Positions 10,110-21,289 of a DNA stretch of 64,000 nt are shown here, in pieces. Both the position numbers and the translations under genes were made by a program. The notes beneath the pieces were generated by a model, which saw nothing but the letters and a program-made list of their open reading frames with translations, did not search any database and was not told the origin of the DNA. Position 1 is the first letter of the stretch; each line of letters starts with the position of its first letter. Source of the stretch: Solea solea (Eukaryota > Chordata > Actinopteri > Pleuronectiformes > Soleidae); contig NC_081142.1 of the NCBI RefSeq assembly GCF_958295425.1, positions 11,580,324-11,644,323 on the forward strand, read 5' to 3'.

Positions 10110-10195
10110 TCAGTCAAAAATCTGACTTTTTTTCTCAGAATTTTGACTTTATCTCAGAATTCTGACTTTTTCTTTCATCTCAAAATTCTGTAACT
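10110..10195. repeat. Short tandem repeat of a TCTGACTTTTTCTCAGAAT unit
   Basis: Three to four imperfect copies of a roughly 20-bp unit (tctgacttttt, ctcagaatt) lie in tandem. Common minisatellite type in fish. No function inferred. Confidence 0.7.
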
Positions 10196-10199
10196 CTTC

Positions 10200-12180
10200 T
10201 GTAACATTGATATTAACGCATGTGTGCAATTTTAGCAGCGGTGCTCAATAATGAATGAAGGGGAAACAAGACACACTTGAGCATTACATGCACATGTTGT
10301 ACACGATCAACTCACTGGAAGCTCCATCGTAAATGAGACCAAATTCCAATCCCATGACTTCATTCTAAATGCCAACGATCACAGAATATGACTGACAGAC
10401 ACAAAATCATCATTTACACCAGCACAGACTAAAAAGAAAGCAAGTGGCGGCCTGAGACGTTTGCACGCTGCTGTAACTGTATCCATCTAATATTTAGTAA
10501 AAATGAAAAGTCTCACAGGGAGATGTACAAGACACATGTTCATCTTTGGCTGCACTCACACAAATGCTGGGAACGTTTTGACTCTAATATGCAGTTTTGT
10601 GTTTAAACGCCTCTCGTGTGTCAAGTTTTCAGCTGCAGCTGCTGGGAAATGTCTTCACACACACTGTCATCTTCATGTGAGCTTAAATATTGTTTCTTTT
10701 TAGAGAGAATGTTGCATTCAAAATGAAAAAAGTAAACAAATGGCAACTTTTCCAACTTGAGTCCCTTCATTCTAACCTGTACTCGCAGCTGATCCTGGAT
10801 TCTGACAACCTTAAGAATCTCAAAAAGCTAATAAATCTGAAGTGCTCCAATTATCTTGTAATGTTGCCGTCGCCAGTGTGAGTCATAATAACTGTTTTTT
10901 TATGAATACAATGCAACTCCTGTCAGCTTTAGTGTGTGTTTGGTTTGGTTGATTTAACGGGTCGTGAACTTGGCAAAAGCTGCTTTTTCTTTTTCAGTTT
11001 CCCAGAAAACTCTCAGCGCTCAGACGTCTATTGACAGCAGCCGCGGGGAGTAGATTTAAAAAACAAATGAACGCTAACTCAGTATTGATAGACTGTAGCT
11101 GAATGCAGTTTCACTTTTTTTTTTTTTTTTTTTCCTAAAGATAAATTTTACATTTTTTGCCCTCATGGAAAAGTGACAGTTGAGATGAAGACGGGGAGTT
11201 TAAAAAAAATAAAACTTTACTTCCAAACTTTAGGTACACGACATGTTGTGTGTGCTGTTTTCTCTCCGTTTGTGGCACCCGCACGCTGTGTTCTACGTGG
11301 TCTGGTCTTATTTTATTCACACTCGGGCCTGAGTGGATAAACATTAACTTAGAAGACAATGCATAATCTCTTCTTGATCCCCAAACTCTGTCTGTAATTC
11401 TGTCTGACAACGCAGCAGGCAGCACACATCAAAGCTTTAAATACCCATTACTCTCAGCGGCGGCGGCACCATTGTCTGTTTGGGCCATTTTAACTGATTA
11501 GACATAATCACTGTTCTTTTACACGGGGAAAAAAAAAAAACCCCAAAGGAAATTCAAGATGTTATATTCAATTTCCTCTGACACACTTCAAGACGGCTCG
11601 TTTCAAATGGCCAAGAGGGGGCACTGTTGTTCTAAGCAGTTACGTAAGGAGCCTTTACTCGTGGAGCCTTCTGTTTCTATTTTTACTTCCTTTTGAAAAT
11701 TTTATATCTTCCTGTACAGATCAGTGCTATTCTCCTGTTCCACCCGTTGACCCAGAAATTCAGATATACACAACAGAAACAAGTCTCATCTAAGAGTGGG
11801 ATGCAAAATTTAAACCACGTGGATTTGTCACATCTCATATATTCTTCCAGCCTTTCAGAGACACTTCAGCAAGGCCGGAGCAAACATTTCAAAATGGATA
11901 TCATGATTTTGTTTCATTCATAAAGTATGTATTCTGCATGAAATTCTGCTACGGTGCTTCTGCTTTCCATGGGCCGTACAAAGAATAGAGGCATAGAGAT
12001 TTAGAATAATAGGGGTAATTACATGATCTGGGAGGGACATCAAGCAACTTCCAGGTGTGGTTTTAAGCCAGCAAATAGGACTGACTTCACAAGAGAAGGA
12101 AACAAACAGAGAGAGAGAACAAGACACTGAGACGATTGGGGAGGAAAACATCTGGAATGAGCCGATTGTCCGACATCAAA
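10200..12180. other. Intergenic spacer, no gene recognised
   Basis: AT-rich, with T/A homopolymer runs near 11117-11133 and 11528-11540. A 66- and a 63-codon frame near 10503-10881 have no recognisable family and no convincing splice or promoter context. Confidence 0.5.
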
Positions 12181-12181
12181 G

Positions 12182-12182
<1 letters not shown>

Positions 12183-12231
<49 letters not shown>
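12183..12231. repeat. GA microsatellite
   Basis: An uninterrupted AG run of about 43 bases preceded by ggagagaaag. Frames through it are low-complexity Arg/Glu or Ser/Leu artefacts. Confidence 0.95.
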
Positions 12232-12234
<3 letters not shown>

Positions 12235-12438
12235 TGGATGTCCATGAGCTTGAGGGAATAAACTGAGTCTGTAATTTAGTTCCCACTTTCTGTTCTTAAA
12301 CCCAGTGATCGCTGCTGTCCAAGAGATCCCCGATAATTCAGCTTACAGAGATTGCACCGTGTCAGAGCAGCGGTGAAGTAGCCACCAAGAATTTCAGCAA
12401 TTCCTCATGTGCTGTCTTATAGGATCTGTATCTATTGC

Positions 12439-12461
12439 AAAAAAAAAAAAAAAAAAAAAAA
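12439..12461. repeat. A23 homopolymer
   Basis: Twenty-three consecutive A residues. No retrotransposed gene body was recognised upstream, so it is listed only as a simple repeat. Confidence 0.85.
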
Positions 12462-12469
12462 GCCCGCCT

Positions 12470-13560
12470 GTGAAGAGCTGTCACCATGGCAACCTCACGG
12501 TTTATCAAGGTTTGAGGCAATCGAGGGAGGGGAGTGTGTGTCAGTGACACACGCACACACACACACGCATACATGTGATTTACAGTTACATATGCAAAAA
12601 ATGGGGTAAAAACATGAGGAAGTGAGACGAGTGCAGTTGTGATAAATAAGTGAAAATGAGCCCATATGCTCAGGGTATCTCAATAATTAGCAGGAAGCTT
12701 ATATGGTCGTTGGAGAACATATACATCGTGAGGTGAGCAGGTGGTAGGACGACAGGGTGATTAGAGATTAGCTGGCTGACTGTGGGCTCGCAGCTCTGAT
12801 CCCTGCAAAGACCAGAATTTACACTGTGTAATACACTGATGTTGTGGCCCATTCAGCCATAACATAACAAGATGCAATTAAGAATTTCTTAACCCATCAC
12901 CAACGCGTGGCTTCAGAGTAAATAGATGGAAAAGATTATAGATAAGTATCGAGCGGCAGCTCCAGGAGGTGTTTATCTTAAATTAGCAAAGTAGAGGAAC
13001 ATGGTGAAGAAGGTTCTGCAATAGTTCCTGCATAGGAGACGAGGTTTATTTTACCGAGCCTTTTTTGTTCGCAAAAAAAACTTATAATGTGGTGATTATT
13101 TTGTTTATAAGCCATCAGGCTTTGATCACGACTGAAATTCCAGTCATCAGCTCCAGGCTCTACTTTTTCCTAATTTTCATTTGACAAAAGAAAACTGTAA
13201 TGTCACAACAGCCCCTATGAAGACCTTTTTTTTTACATTTGGCAGAATAAATATTAAGTTTTTATTTTGTGTGTGTGTGTGGGGATGTAGCCATTACATT
13301 GTTGTTTTTAAGACGGGATATTTTGGAGTAGGAACACGATTTTAAAGTAAAGTTTGTGAGGTGTGCTGGTGTTATTTCCATATTGTTTAGCATTGTCATT
13401 ATGCACATACGGAGGATTTCATGCTAGATTTGACACTCTGTGACATATGTTCACAGAGTGTGAGGGCTCATTGTCCTGTGTTTCACATGCCGGTGGGAGT
13501 TTCTTTTATTTGTTTCTAATTCTGCCTCTGGTTTCTCAACAAAACGATCAAGCATTATAT
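12470..13560. other. Intergenic spacer with one short hairpin
   Basis: No gene recognised. A CA run lies near 12548-12565, and a perfect 11-bp inverted repeat (acactctgtga / tcacagagtgt) with a 7-base loop lies at 13433-13461. Confidence 0.5.
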
Positions 13561-13564
13561 ATTA

Positions 13565-13745
13565 AGATAAGAAACGATAAGAGAGTCCTTTATTAGTCCC
13601 ACAGTGGGGAAATTCCCATTGTCACAGCAGCAAAGACAGTAAAGATAAATATAATAACTAATAAACATGCATTTCCGCATGTGTGAACGTACAATAAAGG
13701 AAGATATTAACAATAAGACAACAACAAGTTAAAATAGAATGTACA
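13565..13745. repeat. Fish interspersed repeat fragment
   Basis: The run gtcctttattagtcccacag followed by tggggaaatt is a widespread fish repeat, possibly the tail of a non-LTR element. No reverse-transcriptase coding is present. Class uncertain. Confidence 0.45.
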
Positions 13746-13843
13746 CTATAGGCGGTTATCAGAATTTAATACAGTATGTGCTTGATATTTATAAAAAAGG
13801 ATTGAACATGAGATATTGTATATGTATATTGCACCCTTGTAAA

Positions 13844-13957
13844 GTATATAATATATATACATAATATATGTAATATGAATACATATTCACATATATATAA
13901 ATGTATATATATATATATATATACATATATGTATATATATATACATATATATATATA
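13844..13957. repeat. TA/TATG microsatellite
   Basis: Long TA runs interrupted by TAC and TATG. Frames reading Tyr-Ile repeats through it are artefacts. Confidence 0.9.
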
Positions 13958-14394
13958 AGTGTCCAATTTTTTGTATTTGTAGTATTTTTCTGTCTTTGTT
14001 CTCCTGATCTGATCCCATTCATACAATTTGATAGTCTCTCTGAGATAATGGTTTAACATTTTTAAAACCAGTACAAAAAAGGAAAAAAAAAAAAAAAAGA
14101 GACTAATTTGCTTTGTAAATATGAACCATTACACGCTTTTAAAAGCATTGTGTCCGTCCAACAGTGGCTAATATGGAGTGGTTACAGGTGGAGTCTGCAG
14201 TGTTCCGATGCAAATCGACGGAGCAGACATGATACAATGTGATTGCCATTTACAAACTGTGACAAGCCAGGCGCCACGCTGTGATATGATGAAGCTACAA
14301 ATGTGCTCCACCAGTCAACTTCATTTGACACACTGTTAATGAGAAGTAGCATCGTAAATTACTGTGTCACCGCGTAAAATAAATGAGAAAATGT

Positions 14395-14705
14395 ATATTC
14401 CGCAACAAGTCAAACACTTTTAAAAAACCCTGAAAGACTATGTCTAATGTGCACCACTGCAGGTGAAGCAGAATGATTAAACCGTCCATATTATGCTTTT
14501 TCACGACGTCTCTTGCTCTGTCAGTCAGGACAACAATTTGGTCCGGATTGAAAACACGACTGAATGGATTGCTGTGAAATTTGGTGCAGACATTTATGGT
14601 GACCGGAGAATAAATCCTAATGACTTTGTTGATCTTCTGACTTTTCCTCCATGAAACAAAGTCATAAATCCTGATGATTTTGTTCATCTCCTGACTTACT
14701 CCTCA
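14395..14705. repeat. Fish interspersed repeat with 54-bp internal duplication
   Basis: The segment around ctgtgaaatttggtgcagac resembles a known fish dispersed repeat. Within it, ataaatcctaatgactttgt at 14610 recurs as ataaatcctgatgattttgt at 14664, a diverged tandem duplication with period 54. No coding function. Confidence 0.45.
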
Positions 14706-14869
14706 ATCATACTCCTCTATGATACGACGACAAATTATTTTGTGCCGCTACTAATACTGGTTGGTCTCCCCAAATAATGTGATCCAACCATTTAGGTAAA
14801 AGCACTGTTCTTCTGACACTGAGCACCATCAGTGAAGATGTGTGATAGAAAAATGAACATGAACATGAA

Positions 14870-14945
14870 CATTCACATGGGTGTGAATGGGTGAATGGCA
14901 AAAATGACTAGAAAAGCGTTGTATAAATACAAACCATTTACCATA
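14870..14945 (+). repeat. SINE-like 3' tail
   Basis: The text gggtgtgaatgggtgaatgg, then gaaaagcgttgtataaatac and ccatttacca, is the usual tail of a tRNA-derived fish SINE. The body with A and B boxes is not evident. Confidence 0.5.
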
Positions 14946-15378
14946 CAGGCTACTGTGCTACGATTCAGTTTAGGACCCAGGCAAGAGCAGGCAGGCGAGG
15001 AGACGTGGTGGTTTTCTTTAGCAGTTTATTCAAAGGTTCAGCAAACGCGAGGGCAGTAGTTGAAGTGGCAACAGTAGTGGAGGTGGCCAACAAGCAGCGA
15101 GTAAAAGTACTAGTACTAAAGTGAGCGAGGTTTTCAAGAGAGCCGTGACGTTACCACGATCTGGCGATGAGTGACTGCAGGATGAGGGAATACAATGGGA
15201 GGCTGAGCTGATTGCATGCTGGAGGCGAAAGAAAGGAGGAGACAAAGGAGGAGGCAAGGCGGGGCATGAAATCCTGTAGAAACATGGCGGTACAAGACTG
15301 CAGCCGCCATAAAGCAAGGCCCTCAGACCCTGGATGCCGTGAGTGGCCGAGTCTGGCCACGTCATCCAGAGAATCTCA

Positions 15379-15571
15379 ACGCTGATTGGCAACTGCCTCA
15401 TCCCGTCAGCGCCATTCTTTGGCAAAGTTGAACATTTCAAATCGAGCGATGACGCGATGGATGCGATTGACTGCGTTGCGCCGTGCCGATCGCGTCTATC
15501 TCGCCGCGTGGTGCGGCCAAAGCGAAAGTCGCATCTACTGGCGTCCGTGCATTGATTTTTGTCAATTTTTC
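15379..15571. other. CpG-dense patch in AT-rich spacer
   Basis: About 20 CpG dinucleotides in 190 bp, concentrated in gacgcgatggatgcgattga and gccgatcgcgtctatctcgc. The surrounding sequence is CpG-poor. It may be part of a recent DNA transposon or an unmethylated regulatory island. The 196-codon minus-strand frame across it (15030-15620) looks like a composition artefact. Confidence 0.55.
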
Positions 15572-15689
15572 GATGGTGACTCCAGACACTTTCAGTGTGG
15601 CGTTTGCACATCCCCCTCATGTATGTGTGGGCGTTCTTCTCGCAGGTTTGGGTTTAGATGGTCTGCATGTTGTCCCTGTGAAAGGCTGC

Positions 15690-15765
15690 CGAACCATCCA
15701 GGGTGCACTCTGCCTTTTGCCAGATAGGAATTGGCTCCAGCTTCCCCAGTGATCCTCTGCCAGTT
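15690..15765. repeat. Fragment of the dispersed repeat seen at 6.7 kb
   Basis: ccagggtgcactctgccttt and aggaattggctccagcttcc match, on the opposite strand and with divergence, the repeat at 6700-6770. Boundaries approximate. Confidence 0.5.
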
Positions 15766-15779
15766 GGTGGGAGGATGGT

Positions 15780-18700
15780 TATTGAGCATTTTAGCATTTT
15801 TATGTTAACATTCTGCTCAAAGCAACCCCTGTGCTCAGTTACAGTCTGTTAGCACGTCGGTCTCTGAAAACGTTTGTTTCCTCGTATGTGCGTAGAGAGA
15901 GGCTACTCAAAGTGACACAGCGAATGCAACAGTCTGTCGTCTTATTGCCCAAACAGCACATAAGGAAAAATAACTGCTTATAAGTCGTCTGTGCCTGAAG
16001 GCAAACATCAAATACATGCACTGAATCCTGTCAGATCTTGCAAATGTGTGTTTGTAAGACTTTGCAGAATAATTGAACGTTTATCTTCTGATCCCGCTGT
16101 TCTAATCCAAGCATTTCATTGTCTGTTGTGTGTTTCCATTCAAGCTTGTGTTAGTGTCATCACAACTTCGTGGCGCGTTCTCTTGAGGTAGCATGTAGTT
16201 GGATTTATTGTGTTGACACATTCTGGAGTGCAATCTTTAGCACCAGGTTGCAGAAGAAAACAACCAAAAAAAACCCAGAAATGAGCACAACACTTCTAAA
16301 CACTTGGCTTCAGTGTGGATTAGTCCATCTCTCATTAACGTTTCCTCATTCTTTTTAATAATCACATCATACCGTTTGCTTTGAAGGTCAGGAAACGTTT
16401 ATGGTTTGAATACAACTTCAAAAATGCCATGAGGCCAGGAGACTGACGTTAACTGGATTCAGAGGTAATTATTGCTCCCTATTTATAGAACTTTCTTTCC
16501 AGGGCCTTTAATGCTGTTGATCACACTGTTCTCTGACAGATATTACTTGGCACAGAGACAGTGGTTTGTAAATGATGTTTTTTTTTGGCTTCATAGATTT
16601 CTTTCTGTCATGAAAGGAGCTCGAAAGTGTTGTGTCTGATTCCATTCTTTTAACCTTGTGTCGATGAGTATGTGTCAAAGCTCATTTTTTGACAGTCAAT
16701 TGATTATTCCGTCTCACTAATGACGATTTAAAAGGTTTAAACACCCCTTTACATTTCTTTTCAAACAAATGTTACTTTAAATACGTTTTATACTGTTGAA
16801 ATTTCAAATTTAACACACACATTCTGGTGTTTGTGCATAACTAATGTGTTTTATTATTTTTATTAAGTTAATACACTATTTTAAGTACATTGTAAATAAC
16901 TGCCTGATGTTGAAAGTTATTATGGAAAATGGGTAAAAGCACTTACTCACAGGACATTTTATGGTTTAACTATTATGGTTATGGTTAAAATAAGTCAAAA
17001 AAAAGTTCAGACAGACATTTTGAGGCTTAGGTTTTAAAGGGTTAAATAGCTGAGGTATCTTATTTAGATTTTTAGATCTTTGCACTGAGGCACATATTCA
17101 AAAAAAAAATGCTTGCTTCACAAATTGGATGTTCTTGAACATGGTATGGTAGTAGTGTATAACACCTTTAGTATTATAAGTTTCTGCATGTACTTTTATT
17201 TTGATCTATTTTAATTTTTAATATTTGAATGTGATCCGATTCTTTCTTCCAGTATATTCGCTGGAGTAGACAGTTTTTTTCAGTAGACATTATCCAATGT
17301 GTTGTTGTATCTCTATTACAAAAAACAATATGTGTAAAAAAAGAAAAGAATGAGTGCTAACCTCAGCAAGAACATGATATAATGTAAGGATGAATGATTA
17401 TTTATATGGCTTTAGATTCAAATATCAATCTAAAGTCCAAAGTAAAATTCCCTGGCGTTGTTTGTTTAGTGCAGTGTTCAAAATAAAACCCCACCTCAGC
17501 TTGACTGTTTATGTGACTCACACCTTTGTACTGTTGGCCCCTTTTAACCCGAGGTCACTTGATAACATTGATCAAGGCCAAATGCTGAGTCAATGTGATT
17601 ATAATTTGTCAATGCTGCTGTTCATTCTTTGACTTTTACAGGCTTGTACAGCTCACCGCCCCTGAAATGAAAGCAGTTGCAAAAGCTAATCTGAACATGT
17701 GACATAAGGGATATTGATAATTACACGAGGTGGAGAAAACATGATATTTCTCTGTGAATTTACTGGACAAAATTTAATCACAATTAAAGTTGAAATCATT
17801 TGGTCCTGAGTGAACTTCCCTGTGTGAAATGGCAGTGTCCCTCCACGGCCTCCAAATAATAGAACAGAGGAAACTGTGAAAGCAAGAGATTGTAAACGTG
17901 GTACCGATTAACGTGGTTCTAATTTGAGGATTACCACGTGAGGCAGGAAAATAGCCGTCCATTACTGGAAGAAATTGTTTTGAATGGCCAAACAAATCCC
18001 AAATGTGCTGCCCCCTCCACCCACTAATGTGTTTTATACAATAGTTTAATATTAAAATGTCAAGCCAATCACATTATTGTAGAAGCCCAAAATGAAACCC
18101 TGCGCCTGTGGAAGTATAACATTTGAAATCTCATTCTGGGGTTAAGTCTCCACAGATTTGACTGGATTTGCCTGTGGATTCATTCACTCAGTTCATGTCG
18201 CAGTGGTTTTCTCTCGTTTCATTTGTGTCTGGGCTTGTTAGACGGGCTCAGCTGCTGGATGCTTTGCCATGATGACTGCCTAGTGGCAACTGGTGAGACA
18301 CTTTGCTGATACATGGAGGCTGATGCATAAGGTCACGGTCATCAAACCCTCAATCGTCAAACTTGCAGTTTCTCAGAATCTGCATTACGTTACAATCTAA
18401 CTTGATCGATTCACATCATCTCCATAAAACCGAGCCACGCATTAATGTTTGCAATTCCCCAGAATATGACTTAATCACCCTTCAGCCCTTACACACCCTC
18501 CAAACTACTTCCCTTACTACCACACGTGATCACAAATGAAAGCTTAAATATACAATTAGTGTACTTATGTCCTTCAACGCACTCACTTCCCGTGAGGCTC
18601 AGCATTTGAAGGATAAGGAAAGGGTGAAAATGGATTAATTACCACGGCCACTTTCCGCTCACTGCCCAGGAGACCCTCCGTAGGACTCTGAAATTCACCT

Positions 18701-18880
18701 TGTCTCCCACCGCTCCCTCCATCTGCCGTGTCACACCTTTGGTTCACAGTCGGCTCACTGCAGCTCCTCAGGTCCACAGGGCACGGGGCAAATTGGAAAT
18801 ACCTGGCTTGACACGAGACGCCAGGAAACTCTGCGAGCAAAACAAAGGTGAGGGTTAAAGGAGCTTGACAGGAGCTTTGA
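15780..18880. other. Intergenic spacer, no gene recognised
   Basis: AT-rich. I saw no inverted ends, SINE boxes or conserved coding exon. Short frames near 15839-16358 and 17390-17995 have no recognisable family. Confidence 0.5.
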
Positions 18881-18890
18881 AACCTTGTGA

Positions 18891-18894
18891 GTGT

Positions 18895-18930
<36 letters not shown>
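18891..18930. repeat. GT microsatellite
   Basis: About 20 GT units with one interruption. Confidence 0.92.
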
Positions 18931-18931
<1 letters not shown>

Positions 18932-18959
18932 CTTGTATGTGTGGTTTTGTCCTCCTCCA

Positions 18960-19210
18960 CCTTTGAAGGGCCTTTTGGTGGTTTAGACCTGGTTTTAGGG
19001 TAAGGGTTAGGGAGCTTAGTTGTGATGGTTAGGGTTAGGGATTAGGGAATGCATTATGTCCATGAGGGTCCTCACTACAAATGTTGTGCAAACATGTGTG
19101 TGTGTGTGTGTGTGTGTGTCTGTCTGTCTGAGTGCTTGTATTTGTTGCCTCTTTAGGCCACAAATAAACACCTTGTCAGGACCATTAGTCCTCATAGAGA
19201 CCAAAAGACC
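18960..19210. repeat. Microsatellite-associated dispersed repeat, copy 2
   Basis: Contains several gggttaggg motifs, then cattatgtccatgagggtcc followed by a GT run at 19095-19119 and TGTC units. It matches 5850-5900 in order. A related segment continues past 19150 (ccacaaataaacaccttgtc). Confidence 0.6.
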
Positions 19211-19283
19211 AAAACCTGATCCTAATGAGGCAGAACCTCATTTCTTAGTAACTGATTAAGTTTAGGGCTAAGATTTGAACTGT

Positions 19284-19393
19284 GGTTAGGGTTAGTCATT
19301 AACTGGTTATGGTTAGGGTTAGGCATTAACTGGTTAGGGTTAGGCATTAACGGGTTATGGTTATAGTTAGGCATTAACTGGTTATGGTTAGGG
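19284..19393. repeat. Telomere-like tandem repeat with alternating 21/27-bp units
   Basis: Four units ending in cattaac, of 21, 27, 21 and 27 bp, then a partial unit. The longer form has an extra ggttat. Each unit contains one or two ttaggg-like motifs. The alternation implies a 48-bp higher-order period. Internal position and degeneracy argue against a true telomere remnant. Confidence 0.8.
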
Positions 19394-19470
19394 ATAATGC
19401 TTTGTTGAGACAGAATCAATGTTAGATCAATGCAGTGTCCTGTAAAGAATAGCTGTGCAAACCTGTATAT

Positions 19471-19487
19471 GTGTGTGTGTGTGTGGG

Positions 19488-19518
<31 letters not shown>

Positions 19519-19700
19519 GTGTCCATGTATTACTTATGTTGCGGGGACCTAAACCTGTTTACACAGCCAGTCCCCATAACGTTACATTTTAAGGTGAAGC
19601 TAAGTTTTAAGGTTAGGTTGAGGTTACGGTCAGGGCTAGGATTAGGCCAGAAGTAATTATGGTTAAGGTAAGTCTCCAGGAAATGAATGTAAGTCAATGT
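19471..19700. repeat. GT microsatellite followed by dispersed repeat
   Basis: A GT run at 19471-19522 is followed by gcggggacctaaacctgttt and by repeated gttaggttgaggtta-like text. This is a common fish microsatellite-flanking repeat, recognised from memory. Confidence 0.6.
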
Positions 19701-20329
19701 CTTGTCCCCTCAAGTCATGTATGTCGAAGCATGCTCGGGACTGCCATGTCTTCGGCAGTAAGCCATCTTTACATCCAAAAGTGAATGTCGTCGCGCTTAT
19801 GCAATGTCCTCTACCTCCTCCCAGGGAAGGGTGAGCCATTCACACATGCGTTCTTCCCTCAGTGACGGCCCTATTTCTATATTTTCTCTGCTTCTATGGG
19901 GGTTTTCAACATGTCTTTCCAGTGAATGAAGCACATTGACATACGAGCGTTTCGCACCAATGCCTTCACAGTGTCCCACATTGGCACTGACCTGAATTAA
20001 GAGAGGAGCACCTGGCAAAGTGACGAATGCTTTGAGAATTCAGCAGATCATGGCCTTTTCATGCTCTATAGCCACATGAAATCCTCAAAGGAACTCAGTC
20101 ACTACTTCTAAAATGTGCTACCTTTGACAATACGTCACGTAATCTGGCTGTGACTCATGACAAAAAAATGTTTTTATGATGTTTTATGAATTATTAAGTT
20201 GACATGGAATTTGCTGTTACTAAAAGAAAAGGTTGTAGACAAAAATGTTTTAAAGACAGGATGATTCAAAAGAAAAAATACTACTATTAGTCCTACATCC
20301 GATTAAATACCTGATGTTTTTTTGATTAA

Positions 20330-20630
20330 GGGTTAACAGTTAAATCAGCAGCCAGGCTTAGAGGGGCAGAAAGATCCTGTGATTCAAACTGTGGAGGGCG
20401 ACATTTAACCCTAACCCTTGAGTTGCCCTGTGGGTAAAGTATCAAACCTGAGCTTTCAGGCAGACTTTCTCAATGAGTGAGTGTGAGGGTTACCTTCACC
20501 TCGGGCAGAAATTAACTGACTATTAGTAACTATTTTTACTGATTTTATTTTGTTATTTGACATGACTCTGTACAGCACTTTGCTTGGTTGTTTTTAAATG
20601 TGCTCTATAAATAAATTTGTCTCTAATCCC
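20330..20630 (+). repeat. Probable SINE copy
   Basis: The 3' part (ctgtacagcactttgcttgg, then tttttaaatgtgctctataa and ataaattt) is a typical fish SINE tail. Upstream, gtgattcaaactgtgg loosely resembles a B box. The 5' boundary is uncertain. Confidence 0.5.
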
Positions 20631-21246
20631 TATGACAACAAGATGACTGGAGAATGCTGTAGAAACAGGTTCTCTTCTAATCTGACATGGAAAACCAAGC
20701 GCAATCTGTTGTGAAGCTTTAAATCCTCCTTTAATATAATAATATAATAATATAATATTTTTTTTTCTTTCCTTTGTTTTAATATTTAAACTTGGTTTGT
20801 TCATTAATGATCATAACAATGTACTGTGATGGAGCTCGGTGGGACTCGCATAGGAACGGAGCTCAAATACAACAGCGTACTCAAAATCACCCAGATTAAT
20901 ATCCAGCTAAGGCTACATATGTTCAACAATGTAGCTCGGAGCCACTGTAAATCCAGAAGAAGAAAAAAAAACATATTTTCTCAAAGTACATGTCAGGCAG
21001 AGTGGTCTATATAAAGATTGAGAGGCTCTTGGATAACTGAACTTTACTTTGTCATATGGGATTTAACTACTTCAAGTGTGTCACTGCCATTTCTATATTC
21101 CATTAACACCATTTTTAAGAATGATTTGTAATGTCAAGAGTGCCACTAATATTTCACTCTCATGAAATATTTTCACTGTAATATACTGTACAAAGATTTT
21201 AACTGCCTGACTTTGTTATACACAGTTATAAAAGAATGAAGAGAGA

Positions 21247-21285
21247 TATAGATAGATAGATAGATAGATAGACAGATAGATAGAT
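21247..21285. repeat. GATA tetranucleotide repeat
   Basis: About nine GATA units with one GACA. Confidence 0.92.
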
Positions 21286-21289
21286 TTTT

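Noticed and set aside
10503..10881. Small two-part gene (66 and 63 codon frames)
   Set aside because: No known family, no supporting splice pair, no promoter or conserved peptide.
13766..14059. Tyr-Ile-rich frames (also at 31603-31815, 41070-41415 and 57263-57566)
   Set aside because: Direct translations of TA/TATG microsatellites.
15030..15620. 196-codon minus-strand open frame
   Set aside because: Composition-driven (CpG-rich and Leu/Pro/Ser-rich), overlapping open frames on the other strand, with no recognisable domain.
19284..19393. Interstitial telomere
   Set aside because: Units are 21 and 27 bp with a non-telomeric cattaac core, not pure TTAGGG arrays.
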